Source: Alphaproteobacteria bacterium
GTDB taxonomy: Bacteria; Pseudomonadota; Alphaproteobacteria; Rhizobiales; JAKIUO01
DNA length: 64,000 nt
Direction: 5' to 3'
Assembly: GCA_024280895.1 (NCBI GenBank)
Contig: JAJRPI010000072.1
Location: 1-64,000, forward strand
The notes beneath the pieces are model-generated. The model saw only the letters and a program-made list of their open reading frames with translations, was not told the DNA's origin and ran no database searches. Below are positions 36,929-45,828 of this stretch, in pieces (the first letter of the stretch is position 1; every line of letters begins with the position of its first letter). The position numbers were made by a program, and so were the translations under genes.

Positions 36929-36976
36929 CCCCCTCACCCTAGCCCTCTCCCCCCCCAAGAAAGAAGGGGGAGAGGG
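36929..36976. repeat. REP-like palindromic repeat, copy 2 (inverted)
   Basis: CCCCCTCACCCTAGCCCT leads into a CTCCCCCC...GGGGGAGAG hairpin. It is the reverse orientation of copy 1, about 90 bases away, so the whole interval could fold into a long cruciform. It lies just after the asd stop codon and could act as its transcript end. Confidence 0.8.
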
Positions 36977-36993
36977 AACAAGAGGAGCGCAAA

Positions 36994-38025
36994 CTAAGCC
37001 GCTTTTTTCTTTAGCAGGCCGCGATTGATGATGGTTTCGGCGATCTGCACCGTGTTGAGCGCCGCACCCTTGCGCAGATTGTCGGAGACCACCCACATAT
37101 TAAGGCCGTTCTCAATGGTGATGTCCTCGCGAATACGCGACACATAAGTGGCGAAATCACCGGCGCATTCAGCAGGTGTTATATAGCCCCCATCTTCATG
37201 CTTGTCGATGACCAGAATGCCGGGCGCTTCACGCAGGATTTCGCGCGCGTCTTGGGGTGACAAAGGTTCTTCAAACTCGATATTGACCGCTTCGCCGTGG
37301 CCCACAAATACCGGCACCCGCACAGCTGTTGCCGTCAGATTGATTTTGGGATCAAGAATTTTCTTGGTCTCAACCATCAATTTCCATTCTTCCTTGGTGT
37401 AGCCATCTTCCATGAACACATCGATATGAGGAATGACGTTAAAAGCGATCTGTTTGGTGAATTTGGACGGATCTACTTCTTGCCCGGGCACAAACATGCC
37501 CTTGGTCTGGTTCCATAATTCGTCCATGGCTTCCTTGCCAGCCCCAGAAACAGACTGATAGGTGCTGATGACCACGCGCTTGATTTTGGCTTCGTCATGC
37601 AAAGGTTTTAGAGCCACGACAAGCTGAATGGTCGAGCAGTTGGGATTGGCGACAATATTCTTTTTTGTGTAACCCTCAACGGCTTCAGGGTTCACCTCTG
37701 GCACCACCAGCGGCACGTCAATATCATAGCGCCACGCGGAGGAATTATCGATAACGATACAGCCCTTGGCGCCAATTTTAAGCGCCCATTCTTTCGAGAT
37801 GGCACCACCTGCCGACATCAGCGCGAAATCACATTGCGAAAAATCAAACTGCTCAAGGTCCTGACATTTCAGGGTCTTGTCGCCAAAAGATATTTCGCGA
37901 CCAAGGCTGCGACGCGAGGCAATAGCAAACACTTCATCAACTGGAAATTGGCGTTCATCCAGAATGGTCAGCATTTCCTGGCCCACATTTCCCGTGGCGC
38001 CGACGATGGCGATTTTGTAACCCAT
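36994..38025 (-). CDS. asd: Aspartate-semialdehyde dehydrogenase
   Basis: Reduces aspartyl phosphate to aspartate semialdehyde with NADPH, the branch point to lysine, diaminopimelate, threonine and methionine. The 343-residue protein has the NADP-binding GATGNVGQEML at residue 9, the catalytic Cys in NPNCSTIQ near 133, and the active-site region STYQSVSGAG. The stop is a TAG at 36994. The start at 38025 is MGYKIAIVGA. It is an essential gene in most bacteria and is flanked downstream by REP-like repeats. Confidence 0.97.
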   Translation of the reverse strand: MGYKIAIVGATGNVGQEMLTILDERQFPVDEVFAIASRRSLGREISFGDKTLKCQDLEQFDFSQCDFALMSAGGAISKEWALKIGAKGCIVIDNSSAWRYDIDVPLVVPEVNPEAVEGYTKKNIVANPNCSTIQLVVALKPLHDEAKIKRVVISTYQSVSGAGKEAMDELWNQTKGMFVPGQEVDPSKFTKQIAFNVIPHIDVFMEDGYTKEEWKLMVETKKILDPKINLTATAVRVPVFVGHGEAVNIEFEEPLSPQDAREILREAPGILVIDKHEDGGYITPAECAGDFATYVSRIREDITIENGLNMWVVSDNLRKGAALNTVQIAETIINRGLLKKKAA

Positions 38026-38316
38026 GAGTTTTTGATACCCTCTTTAATCTCCCCTGTTTGATCTCAATGCCCACCGGGGAAGAGATCACGGGGCAAGAGG
38101 AAAGGCTACGCGGCCAATGTAATGGTGCGTTTGGTAATCTTTGGAGTTGTTGTCATAATGACCATCAAGATTTTCCGATTTAGCCTGTTGTATGCCAGTT
38201 AGTTCTTGCAATAAGCTGCTGGCTTGTTTGGAACACCAATTTTCGCCCATTGTCAAGATGATATATGCTCCCATCACTATCACCCATTCCTTTCACAATG
38301 ATAAAAAGAACATCAA

Positions 38317-39291
38317 ATGCCAGATCATTCGCAAGCCCTTCGCTCCTTGTATCCCCCGCTCGACCCCCATGAAACCGGGATGCTAAAGGTCTGCGGCGGC
38401 CATACACTATATTATGAATGCTCCGGCAACTTTAAGGGCCAACCCGTTTTGTTCCTGCATGGGGGGCCGGGCACCGGATCTTCGCCCGACACACGCCGCC
38501 TATTTGACCCAGCCCATTGCAACATCATCCAGTATGATCAGCGCGGATGCGGCAAGAGCACCCCGCATGGCTCGCTCAAAGATAACACCACCCCCCATCT
38601 TGTCGATGACATGATCAAACTGCTCGACCAGCTTGATATTGATAAGGTTCATATTGCCGGTGGCTCATGGGGCTCGACACTAGCGCTGGCGTTTGCCATC
38701 GCGCACCCCAATAGGGTGCGCTCGATTTTGATCTATGGCATTTTCTTATGCCGGACCTCAGAATTTAAAGCGCTTTATTTTGAGGGCGGCGTGGTCTCGC
38801 AGATTTATCCAGAGATGTTTGCAAACTTTATTGAGTTGCTGGCACCAGAGGACCGAGCGGACCCCATCAAGGGCTATGCCAAATTGTTTGGCAGCGACAA
38901 TATTGAGCTGCGCAACAAGGCCCTTCACATGTGGACCCTTTTGGAACAACAGGCATCAAGGCTAATGGTCGATCAAAAACGGCTGCAAACAGAAATGGCC
39001 AATCCAGATTATGTGCTATCGCACTCCCTGATCGAAAATCATTATTTTCAGCAAAATGGTTTTCTGGACGGAGACGAGTTGCTTGTAAGGGTTGGTCAAC
39101 AACTGGCGGACATTCCCACCCATATTGTCAATGGCCGCTATGATCTGATCTGCCCGATGATCACCGCCTATGAGCTGCACAAGGCAATGCCGCACGCGGT
39201 CTTGACCATTGTTCCAAATGCAGGTCATTCGTTTCGCGACCCCGGCATGAGTGACGCCATTATACGAGCCAGCCATGAGCTGCACAAATAA
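38317..39291 (+). CDS. pip: Proline iminopeptidase (alpha/beta hydrolase)
   Basis: Releases N-terminal proline from peptides. The 324-residue protein belongs to the S33 alpha/beta-hydrolase family, with the oxyanion motif HGGPGTGSS near residue 49, the nucleophile elbow GGSWGSTLA near 114, the Asp region VNGRYDLICP and the catalytic His in NAGHSF. The N-terminus SLYPPLDPHETGML matches the family, which supports the ATG at 38317 although the ribosome-binding site is weak. It is divergent from asd across about 290 bases in which I see no other gene. Confidence 0.93.
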   Translation: MPDHSQALRSLYPPLDPHETGMLKVCGGHTLYYECSGNFKGQPVLFLHGGPGTGSSPDTRRLFDPAHCNIIQYDQRGCGKSTPHGSLKDNTTPHLVDDMIKLLDQLDIDKVHIAGGSWGSTLALAFAIAHPNRVRSILIYGIFLCRTSEFKALYFEGGVVSQIYPEMFANFIELLAPEDRADPIKGYAKLFGSDNIELRNKALHMWTLLEQQASRLMVDQKRLQTEMANPDYVLSHSLIENHYFQQNGFLDGDELLVRVGQQLADIPTHIVNGRYDLICPMITAYELHKAMPHAVLTIVPNAGHSFRDPGMSDAIIRASHELHK

Positions 39292-39292
39292 T

Positions 39293-39706
39293 CTACAGGG
39301 GTAAGATATGCGCATCGATCAAGGGAAAAAATAAAACGCCAAGCAGGCAGCAAACCAACCAGACGAGCAAAGCTTTGGGAGTAAAGCTGTTATAGGGAGC
39401 ATGGCAGTTTTTAATGTTGTGAAACAACGAAACAAAGAGCATGCCAAGGGTCAGAACAACCAAAGCCGTATAGAGGCCGAATACTGCTTCCGGCACAGCG
39501 ATCAATACAATCAGACCACGCAACCAGAGATAGAGTGCAAACAAGAAAAGCGTACTAACCCAAAGCCCCAAAGATAGGAACATGAATTTGCGATGTCCTC
39601 GCACATCACGTTGCAATATGGTGCTGCGTGCCCGCCATATGGTCGCGATATTGAGAAGGCTCATCGCACTGAGCAAATAGGGCAGGACCGCAATCAGTGT
39701 TTTCAT
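39293..39706 (-). CDS. Small membrane protein, unknown
   Basis: A 137-residue protein with four predicted membrane helices (LIAVLPYLLSAMSLLNIATIW, FMFLSLGLWVSTLFLFALYLWL, AVFGLYTALVVLTLGMLFVSLF, LLVWLVCCLLGVLFFPLI). The family is not recognised. The start is moved in from 39766 to the ATG at 39706 because GGGGGC lies five bases ahead of it and the protein then begins at the first helix. It follows the exported protein gene at 39727-40386 on the same strand after 20 bases, so the two probably form an operon. Confidence 0.72.
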   Translation of the reverse strand: MKTLIAVLPYLLSAMSLLNIATIWRARSTILQRDVRGHRKFMFLSLGLWVSTLFLFALYLWLRGLIVLIAVPEAVFGLYTALVVLTLGMLFVSLFHNIKNCHAPYNSFTPKALLVWLVCCLLGVLFFPLIDAHILPL

Positions 39707-39726
39707 ATTGCCCCCTGCCCCTTTTT

Positions 39727-40386
39727 TTACTTGACGCCTGTTAGCTCGCTGGCCACCTGATCGCATTTTTTAGTCATGAAGCCATTGACCATCTTGACCA
39801 TCTTGCCGCCAATGAAATTAACTTGATTATCAAGTTTCACACCGGGCCAAATCAGGCCTTTGAATATGATCGGCGCTTCCACAGCACCCCAGTTCATGCG
39901 TCCCTCAACAGCCTTGCCGTTCTTGAACTTGACCTGCGGAGCGATGCCGACGGAAATTTTGTGCCACTTATTATCTTTCTTGCGGTCGACTTTGCAATTG
40001 ATGGTATGAGGCTTGATTTTTAACTCATATTCGCCTTTTGTAACAACACTGGCGAGATCTGCCTGCGCCAGCTTAAGGTCAAATTCACAATATATCTTGC
40101 CCCAGCGCCAGCCAATTTTGCCGCCGGTGACCATCTCTTTTACGGCCTTTTCGCGCATACTCTTTTTGATGTGGCAGGAAATCTGCTCACCCGAGACCTT
40201 TTTTGAGCGAAATATGCTGCAAATCTGGATCTTACATGCCTTGCGGCTTTGTTTTTCGGCCAGTTCTTCCTTGGTCAGCACAATGGCTTCCTCGGCCGCC
40301 TTGGCAGTGTTCAAAACAAGTGTCGCTAACGTAACTCCAATGACAACAGTCATGACACCGTGGCTCAAGCGCTTAATGAGATTCAA
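39727..40386 (-). CDS. Exported Lys/Cys-containing protein, unknown
   Basis: A 219-residue protein with a signal peptide (ending NTAKA, before AEEAI) and five cysteines in the mature part (ACKIQICSIF, ISCHIKK, IYCEFDL, TINCKVD) plus one near the C-terminus (KKCDQV). It is rich in Lys. The start is a TTG at 40386 preceded by AAAGGGG at good distance; the first ATG 11 codons later has no site. It is probably co-transcribed with the membrane protein downstream. I do not know the family. The cysteines suggest a disulfide-bonded periplasmic protein. Confidence 0.75.
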   Translation of the reverse strand: MNLIKRLSHGVMTVVIGVTLATLVLNTAKAAEEAIVLTKEELAEKQSRKACKIQICSIFRSKKVSGEQISCHIKKSMREKAVKEMVTGGKIGWRWGKIYCEFDLKLAQADLASVVTKGEYELKIKPHTINCKVDRKKDNKWHKISVGIAPQVKFKNGKAVEGRMNWGAVEAPIIFKGLIWPGVKLDNQVNFIGGKMVKMVNGFMTKKCDQVASELTGVK

Positions 40387-40471
40387 TCTCGTTCCCCTTT
40401 ATCATATGTTAAATTTACTAATGCCAAGGAGCGTAAAGATAAGGGCGGTTTTGTGGCCAAGTGACAGGCGC

Positions 40472-41737
40472 TTAATGTTGGCCGTGCAGGGACTGGGTAT
40501 CCCCATAGGCTGCATTCTCCCGGCGCGTCACAATAACTCTTTCAGGAGAGATCAGTTCATATTCGATATTGCGCCAGACCATTTTGCGTGTCAGCAGGTT
40601 TTTGACGCTGTTACATGTGGTTAACAAGGAAGCGATGGGAGCCATCAGCACATAATACCAGCGTCGCTCAAGCACAGATTGTGAAATCTCGGGCATCCAT
40701 TTTGCGCCTTTGATGATAAGCCAGTAAGTCGAAGCATAAAGAAACGGCAATAGCACAAGCCCCCCAGCACCGGCCAGATAGCTCTCCTTGCCGCTCATCA
40801 GCCAGGCCGCGAGATTGAAAAACCCATATAGCAACGTGCCGACAATGGCCGGATGTATGACAGCATTTGTCCACCAGACAAGCGGATGGTAGACGCGGGC
40901 CAGCAACATTTGCCTTGAGGTGAATTCCAGAGCCTCACCAAGCGTTAGTGTCTCATAGGTAATCGGTACGCATTCAGGCACATAACGTATTGTTAAACCA
41001 AGGTGCTTGACCGCGCGGGTCAGCGATAAATCATCACTCACCGTACTTTGCCAGGCCTCCAGCACCTTAGCTCTCGTGAAGGTTTCGCGTGTAATGGCCA
41101 TGGTCCCCCCCCAAGTAAAACTCAGCACCGGATCAGCTATGGCCAGAAACACACCGGCATTCCAGGTACTGCACAACATGCCACCAAATGTCGGGCGATC
41201 AGGTTGGCACCAGCGATAGCCGGTTGTGGCGCCAATCGAGGGGTCTTTTAGTGGCTCTAACAGATGCCGAACATACTGCTTATCAAGGTGTATATCACTA
41301 TCAAGAAACACCAGATATTCGCTGTTTTCGCTAGCCAGCTCAAGACCCGCCATCAAATTAGTTATTTTTTGAGAGCGCTCCAGGCCGATCCCCGCCACCA
41401 CCAACTGGGCTTTGGGCTTTGGCTGGTGCCGGGCGACTTCTGCAAGTGCCTGCTCGACAAAAAGATAAGCTGGGTCTTGTTCACTCTCTACGCAAAAGAT
41501 GAACTCCAGATTCGGGTGGTCTTGTGAAAAAATGGTGTCGAGATTGGCCTTTAGGCTTGGCTCTATGCCCTTTAGCGCCATGATGACGGAGGCAGAGGCC
41601 ATGTCTTTGCTGATTGGCGAAAGCTTATGGCAGCGCAGTTTTTCCAGTCGATGTGTGTGCAAAAAAGCAGTGACCAGCATGACAATGCCAAAGGCCAAAG
41701 CCAGCCAGAAAGAAATTGGCGCAAAAACCAGGTCCAT
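40472..41737 (-). CDS. Ceramide glucosyltransferase-like membrane glycosyltransferase (GT2/GT21)
   Basis: A 421-residue processive-type glycosyltransferase with one N-terminal membrane helix, a GT-A domain (about 45-260) and three to four C-terminal helices. The motifs VESEQDPAY, FLDSDIHLD (DXD-like, near residue 145), TVSDDLSLTRA (near 233) and SRQMLLARVYHPLVWW (QxxRW-like, near 275) match the D,D,D,(Q/R)xxRW pattern of glucosylceramide synthases and hopanoid-type HpnI enzymes. It probably transfers a sugar from a UDP-sugar to a membrane lipid on the cytoplasmic side. Ceramide, hopanoid precursor and diacylglycerol are all possible acceptors. No partner lipid gene lies beside it. Confidence 0.85.
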   Translation of the reverse strand: MDLVFAPISFWLALAFGIVMLVTAFLHTHRLEKLRCHKLSPISKDMASASVIMALKGIEPSLKANLDTIFSQDHPNLEFIFCVESEQDPAYLFVEQALAEVARHQPKPKAQLVVAGIGLERSQKITNLMAGLELASENSEYLVFLDSDIHLDKQYVRHLLEPLKDPSIGATTGYRWCQPDRPTFGGMLCSTWNAGVFLAIADPVLSFTWGGTMAITRETFTRAKVLEAWQSTVSDDLSLTRAVKHLGLTIRYVPECVPITYETLTLGEALEFTSRQMLLARVYHPLVWWTNAVIHPAIVGTLLYGFFNLAAWLMSGKESYLAGAGGLVLLPFLYASTYWLIIKGAKWMPEISQSVLERRWYYVLMAPIASLLTTCNSVKNLLTRKMVWRNIEYELISPERVIVTRRENAAYGDTQSLHGQH

Positions 41738-41866
41738 AAACGCACACTCACCCGTGAAAATAGGGGAACTATCCCCCCATTTTCTCGCAAGTATATTGCC
41801 TGTCGCGAATTATTTCACTACAAGTATTTGTTATCATTAAGAAATATGATTACTTGCTATTTTAGG

Positions 41867-42973
41867 TCAGGTGCTCATTGCAGCCAGTTCTTCAAGGATG
41901 GCGTCTCCCATGCCACTGGTCGAAACAGCACTCATGCCATCTTGCATAATATCAGCCGTGCGTAGACCATTGGCCAAAACCTGCGTAATCGCCGATTGCA
42001 ACTGGTCGGCTTCGCGCCCCATATTGAACGAGTAGCGCAAGCACATGCCAAAGCTGTCAATCATGGCAATAGGGTTAGCCTTGCCCATGCCAGCAATATC
42101 TGGAGCTGAACCGTGCACCGGCTCATACATGGCTTTCATTTTTCCGTCTGTTCCCACCGCCCCTAATGATGCCGAAGCCAGCATGCCAAGCGATCCCGTC
42201 AACATGGCAGCAACATCTGACAAAATATCACCGAACAGATTATCGGTGACGATGACATCAAACTGCTTTGGATTTCGCACCAGCTGCATGGCGCAATTAT
42301 CAGCCAGGATATGATGCAGCTCGACGCCGCCGAAATCTTCCCCGTGAACGCTGGCGACCACCTCTTTCCACAACACGCCGGTGGCCATGACATTGTGTTT
42401 TTCCGCCGAATGCACTTTGTTGTCGCGTTTTTTTGCCAGATCAAAGGCGACGCGTGAAATGCGGTCTATTTCATAGGTTTCATAGACCTGTGTATCAACG
42501 GCGCGCTTTTGATTGCCCTCGCCGGTAATCTGCTTGGGTTCGCCAAAATAGACGCCGCCAGTCAGCTCACGCACGATCATGATATCGAGCCCCTCGACCA
42601 GTTCTGGCTTAAGCGCCGAAGCGGTCGCGAGCGCTGGGTAGCAAACGGCGGGGCGCAAATTGGCAAACAGCTCCATATCTTTACGAAGGCGCAGCAAACC
42701 CGCTTCGGGGCGCACATCATAAGGGACGCCAGCCCATTGCTCACCGCCCACCGCGCCAAACAAAACAGCATCCGCCGCCATTGCCTTGATCATCATCTCG
42801 TCAGTGGCAGGAGATTTATGAGCCTCATAGGAAGCGCCGCCAACCAGATCATCCTCGGTATTGAACTGATGTTCACTATTGTCATTGAACCAGGCGATAA
42901 TGCGCTTGGTCTGCGCCATGATTTCGGGGCCGATGCCATCTCCAGCCAGCAGCAATAGATCGTAAGTCGCCAT
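41867..42973 (-). CDS. leuB: 3-isopropylmalate dehydrogenase
   Basis: Oxidises and decarboxylates 3-isopropylmalate to 2-ketoisocaproate in leucine synthesis. At 368 residues it is standard length. Signatures are the N-terminal [13 protein letters not shown], the substrate loop [14 protein letters not shown], the metal-site region [16 protein letters not shown] and the NAD region [18 protein letters not shown]. The ATG at 42973 has GAGGC seven bases before it; the ORF-track start 22 codons earlier is not conserved. It follows leuD on the same strand with two small genes between. Confidence 0.96.
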   Translation of the reverse strand: MATYDLLLLAGDGIGPEIMAQTKRIIAWFNDNSEHQFNTEDDLVGGASYEAHKSPATDEMMIKAMAADAVLFGAVGGEQWAGVPYDVRPEAGLLRLRKDMELFANLRPAVCYPALATASALKPELVEGLDIMIVRELTGGVYFGEPKQITGEGNQKRAVDTQVYETYEIDRISRVAFDLAKKRDNKVHSAEKHNVMATGVLWKEVVASVHGEDFGGVELHHILADNCAMQLVRNPKQFDVIVTDNLFGDILSDVAAMLTGSLGMLASASLGAVGTDGKMKAMYEPVHGSAPDIAGMGKANPIAMIDSFGMCLRYSFNMGREADQLQSAITQVLANGLRTADIMQDGMSAVSTSGMGDAILEELAAMST

Positions 42974-43053
42974 ATCAAAAGCCTCATTTACTTGTGTTTT
43001 ATGGTTTGTTTTGTGAACAGGTAAAGCGAGGCGACCCAAATGGCAAGCCTGCT

Positions 43054-43386
43054 CTATTTTTCGAACTCATAGGCACGTTCAACTTTGGCAACACGCACAT
43101 AAAAATTTTTATACCACTTTTCTTTGCCAGATTGCTGGGCCTGCAAATGCTCCCCTTGTTGCTTCCAGGCCTTGATAGAGGCTTCGTCAGCCCAATAAGA
43201 CACCGTAATGCCAAAACCATCAGCGCCGCGCGTGCTGTCCGCTCCCAAAAAGCCAGGTTGCTGCTCGGCCAACTCCTCCATGCGCGCGGCCATCTGCTGA
43301 TAGCCTGCTTCATTTTCGAGCGAGCGCTGATTGGCAAATATGACGGCGTAATAGGGAGGCTTAGGCAGCTTGGCGAATTCACTCAT
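43054..43386 (-). CDS. Antibiotic biosynthesis monooxygenase (ABM) domain protein
   Basis: A 110-residue single-domain protein of the dimeric alpha/beta-barrel ABM superfamily: [10 protein letters not shown] opens the first strand, and [10 protein letters not shown] and [19 protein letters not shown] are typical. Members act as small monooxygenases or heme-degrading or quinol-handling enzymes, or simply bind ligands; the substrate here is unknown. The first ATG is at 43386 (the track uses a TTG one codon earlier). It sits between leuD and leuB on the same strand and is likely to be part of that transcript. Confidence 0.87.
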   Translation of the reverse strand: MSEFAKLPKPPYYAVIFANQRSLENEAGYQQMAARMEELAEQQPGFLGADSTRGADGFGITVSYWADEASIKAWKQQGEHLQAQQSGKEKWYKNFYVRVAKVERAYEFEK

Positions 43387-43395
43387 CAAATGTCT

Positions 43396-43617
43396 CTACG
43401 AAAGTTTAAGAACCAGTGCCCCGACAAAGCTCGCGACGCCGATGACTAACAGTACGATGGCCGCTCCTGGCAAGGATTTTTGGCCTCGTGCGGCCCGCTT
43501 CATGCCAGCATAGATCACCAACATAAACATCAAGGCCGCCAGAATAAACAATCCAAGCGACAGCCCTTGTGCGATCTCTGGTGCCAGCCCCAATACGTTC
43601 GGTGCGACCATTTCCAT
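43396..43617 (-). CDS. Small two-helix membrane protein, unknown
   Basis: A 73-residue protein with two hydrophobic helices (GLSLGLFILAALMFMLVIYAG and GAAIVLLVIGVASFVGALVL) joined by a basic turn KRAARGQKS, the pattern of a hairpin inner-membrane protein with a cytoplasmic loop. AAGGGGA precedes the ATG at 43617. It ends 9 bases before the ABM-domain gene and starts 45 bases after leuD, so it appears to be in the leu transcript. No family is recognised. Confidence 0.75.
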   Translation of the reverse strand: MEMVAPNVLGLAPEIAQGLSLGLFILAALMFMLVIYAGMKRAARGQKSLPGAAIVLLVIGVASFVGALVLKLS

Positions 43618-43662
43618 TTTGGTTCCCCTTTAGTTCGTGTGTCTACGCCCTAAGCCCGAAAG

Positions 43663-44268
43663 TTAGAGCCAAGGTCTGCTTTGTGCTGATTTTTTCTCGA
43701 ATTTCTCGATGGCAGTGACGTTTTGCAAAGTCAGGCCAATATCATCGAGCCCTTCAATCAGGCAATGCTTGCGAAACGGGTCGATCTCGAAGTGGATCTT
43801 GCCGCCATCGGGGCCAGAGATTTCCTGCGCAGGCAGATCAATGGTGATGGTTGCATTGGCACCGCGCTGCGCATCATCCATCAAGAGGGCCACTTGTGAG
43901 GCGGGAAGTTTGATTGGCAAGATGCCGTTCTTGAAGCAGTTATTGTAAAAAATATCGGCAAAACTCTCGGCGACGACGCAGCGAATACCAAAATCCAATA
44001 TGGCCCAGGGCGCATGTTCGCGCGATGACCCGCAGCCAAAATTATCGCCAGCCACCAATATTTGCGCCGCGCGATATGCGGGCTGGTTGAGCACAAATTC
44101 CGGGCGCTCATTGCCATTGTCATCATAGCGCATTTCAGAGAATAAATGCTTGCCAAGACCAGTACGCTCAATGGTTTTCAAAAACTGTTTGGGGATGATC
44201 ATGTCGGTATCCACATTGATCAAAGACAAGGGAGCCGCAACCCCGGTAAGCCTGGTGAATTGTTCCAT
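43663..44268 (-). CDS. leuD: 3-isopropylmalate dehydratase small subunit
   Basis: Small subunit of isopropylmalate isomerase, which converts 2- to 3-isopropylmalate together with the [4Fe-4S] large subunit LeuC. The 201-residue protein begins [14 protein letters not shown] and shows [13 protein letters not shown] and [17 protein letters not shown]. The start at 44268 is chosen over 44343 because it matches the family N-terminus and follows AGGGA. leuC is not in this window, so the large subunit is encoded elsewhere, as in several Rhizobiales. Confidence 0.95.
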   Translation of the reverse strand: MEQFTRLTGVAAPLSLINVDTDMIIPKQFLKTIERTGLGKHLFSEMRYDDNGNERPEFVLNQPAYRAAQILVAGDNFGCGSSREHAPWAILDFGIRCVVAESFADIFYNNCFKNGILPIKLPASQVALLMDDAQRGANATITIDLPAQEISGPDGGKIHFEIDPFRKHCLIEGLDDIGLTLQNVTAIEKFEKKSAQSRPWL

Positions 44269-44470
44269 AATTATAATCCCTGTTATTATCGAGCCTATGC
44301 GCCCCGCCACCAAGCGCAAGCCAGAGATGGCACACTCGCACAATCAATGCAAACAAGACTGGCAAAAGGACGCAGGTGACAGGCGCTGCTGGATGCTCTA
44401 GAATGATTTATGCAAATGGTTTGCACCTGCATCTTTGTATGTGCGTTTCTTAAAATAAGGGAATATCTCA

Positions 44471-44782
44471 ATGAGCGGTCACAGTCATAAAATCAACTGC
44501 GAAGCCTGCGATATTGAGGATGAAGTCAAGGTCGATGGCATCATGGATCTGGCCAAGGCCCTGCCTCGCCGCTGGAAACGCCGGGTGATCAATTTTCGTG
44601 CCTATATCTTGTGTGATGTATGCGGTCATCCCCGCCAGTTCACCAAGGGCTGCTCACCCTATATTCTTGATGCGCTGGATCTGCCGCCAAATGCCACATG
44701 TGAAATCGAAGAGATAGAAGACTTTCGCGGTCATCCAGACAATGTCACCTGGCGGCGCGAGAGACAAAGAATGAAAAAATAA
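44471..44782 (+). CDS. Small Cys-motif protein, possibly zinc-binding, unknown
   Basis: A 103-residue soluble protein. CEACDIEDE near residue 10 and CDVCGHP near 48, with a further CSPY and CEIE, could form a zinc-ribbon-like site, although the spacing does not match a family I know. The middle is strongly basic (PRRWKRRVINFRAY), which would suit nucleic-acid contact. AAGGGAAT precedes the ATG. It is divergent from leuD and convergent with the following membrane gene. Confidence 0.7.
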   Translation: MSGHSHKINCEACDIEDEVKVDGIMDLAKALPRRWKRRVINFRAYILCDVCGHPRQFTKGCSPYILDALDLPPNATCEIEEIEDFRGHPDNVTWRRERQRMKK

Positions 44783-44819
44783 AAGCCGGTGGTTTATTTT
44801 TATCTCCCCCGGCACTAGG

Positions 44820-45188
44820 CTAGGCCAGACTATCTTGTCTGAATATATCTGTTGGTATCACCATCAAGACCAGCATCGATAATGCCAGTAGACCCAAAAA
44901 TAGCGGCAAGGGTGCCATGGCGTAGACCATGAAAAGCGTTATGAGCGTCAGTCCGACCATCGGACCTGTATCTCGCAAACGCTTCAGCACCAGATTGACC
45001 TGCACGAATGTTATAAGCGCTGCCATCGCCAGAATATCGCTTGGTGTATCGACACTTAGATCAATGATTTTTTGCTGGGCCGCCTCAAGATCCCTAAAAT
45101 CGACAACAATGCTCGACATAAGATAGAATATAAACATCAGAACGAAGACCAGCGCAATTTTGATCGAACGCAAAGAGTGACATTTCAT
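44820..45188 (-). CDS. Small membrane protein, possibly DUF805-like
   Basis: A 122-residue protein with three hydrophobic segments (IALVFVLMFIFYLMSSIVV, ILAMAALITFVQVNLVL, VGLTLITLFMVYAMAPLPLFLGLLALSMLVLMVI). VLKRLRDTGPMVG resembles the RLHDTG motif of DUF805 membrane proteins, so a distant relation is possible. The chosen ATG at 45188 lies in a CATG shared with the start of the divergent deacylase gene. A downstream start is also possible because no good ribosome-binding site is seen. Confidence 0.62.
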   Translation of the reverse strand: MKCHSLRSIKIALVFVLMFIFYLMSSIVVDFRDLEAAQQKIIDLSVDTPSDILAMAALITFVQVNLVLKRLRDTGPMVGLTLITLFMVYAMAPLPLFLGLLALSMLVLMVIPTDIFRQDSLA

Positions 45189-45708
45189 GCCGATCACACG
45201 CTGTGAACTCTTCGAGTTCTTCGACAAACACCAGATCACCCACAAAACCGTTGAGCATGATGCGGCCCATAGCGTTGAACAAGCCCAAACCATTCGCACA
45301 GCATTGACCCATCAAGGCGCCCTGCCCGGCGGACACGCCAAAAACCTGTTTCTGAAATGCAAAAAAGGTTCGCTTTGGCTGGTTGTCGCGCAAGAAGATA
45401 CGCCCATTCGCCTCAACCATTTGCACAAGCTGCTGGGCTGCGGGCGTCTTAGTTTTGGGTCGGCAGAATTGATGAAAGAGGTGCTAGGCATAAGCCCTGG
45501 ATCGGTGACGCCTTTTGCGCTGATCAATGACAAGACACAACGCATTTCACTGGTACTCGATGAGCAGCTAATGAAAGAAGAGATGCTGAATTTTCATCCT
45601 CTGGACAATCGGGCTACGACGACGATCAGCCGCGAAGGTCTGCTTGTGTTCGTAAAAGAATGTGGATTTGACCCAAAAATCCTCAAACTTCCGCTAAATT
45701 CGCCATAG
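45187..45708 (+). CDS. prdX: YbaK/ProX-type aminoacyl-tRNA deacylase (prolyl-tRNA editing)
   Basis: A 173-residue YbaK/EbsC-domain protein that hydrolyses mischarged tRNAs in trans, most likely alanyl-tRNA(Pro). The N-terminus MPITRCELFEFFDKHQITHKTVEHDAAHSVEQA fits the PrdX branch. HAKNLFLKCKKGSLWLVV contains the conserved Lys region, and GISPGSVTPFALIND is the substrate-pocket loop. The ATG at 45187 overlaps the divergent membrane gene's start in a shared CATG. It protects translation when a host prolyl-tRNA synthetase lacks an editing domain. Confidence 0.92.
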   Translation: MPITRCELFEFFDKHQITHKTVEHDAAHSVEQAQTIRTALTHQGALPGGHAKNLFLKCKKGSLWLVVAQEDTPIRLNHLHKLLGCGRLSFGSAELMKEVLGISPGSVTPFALINDKTQRISLVLDEQLMKEEMLNFHPLDNRATTTISREGLLVFVKECGFDPKILKLPLNSP

Positions 45709-45828
45709 CGTCTTGAAAAACTCTTGATCTGGACAACGTTCTAAGTCAGATCATAAGGGTATGCACCGCGCACCAATGAATATGGGTGACGCGTTCAAAA
45801 TTAACAGAACGACCCAATTTTCAGAAAA

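Noticed and set aside
38086-38283. Minus-strand 65-codon ORF between asd and the iminopeptidase gene
   Set aside because: It sits in a promoter-bearing divergent region with no ribosome-binding site or recognisable sequence.
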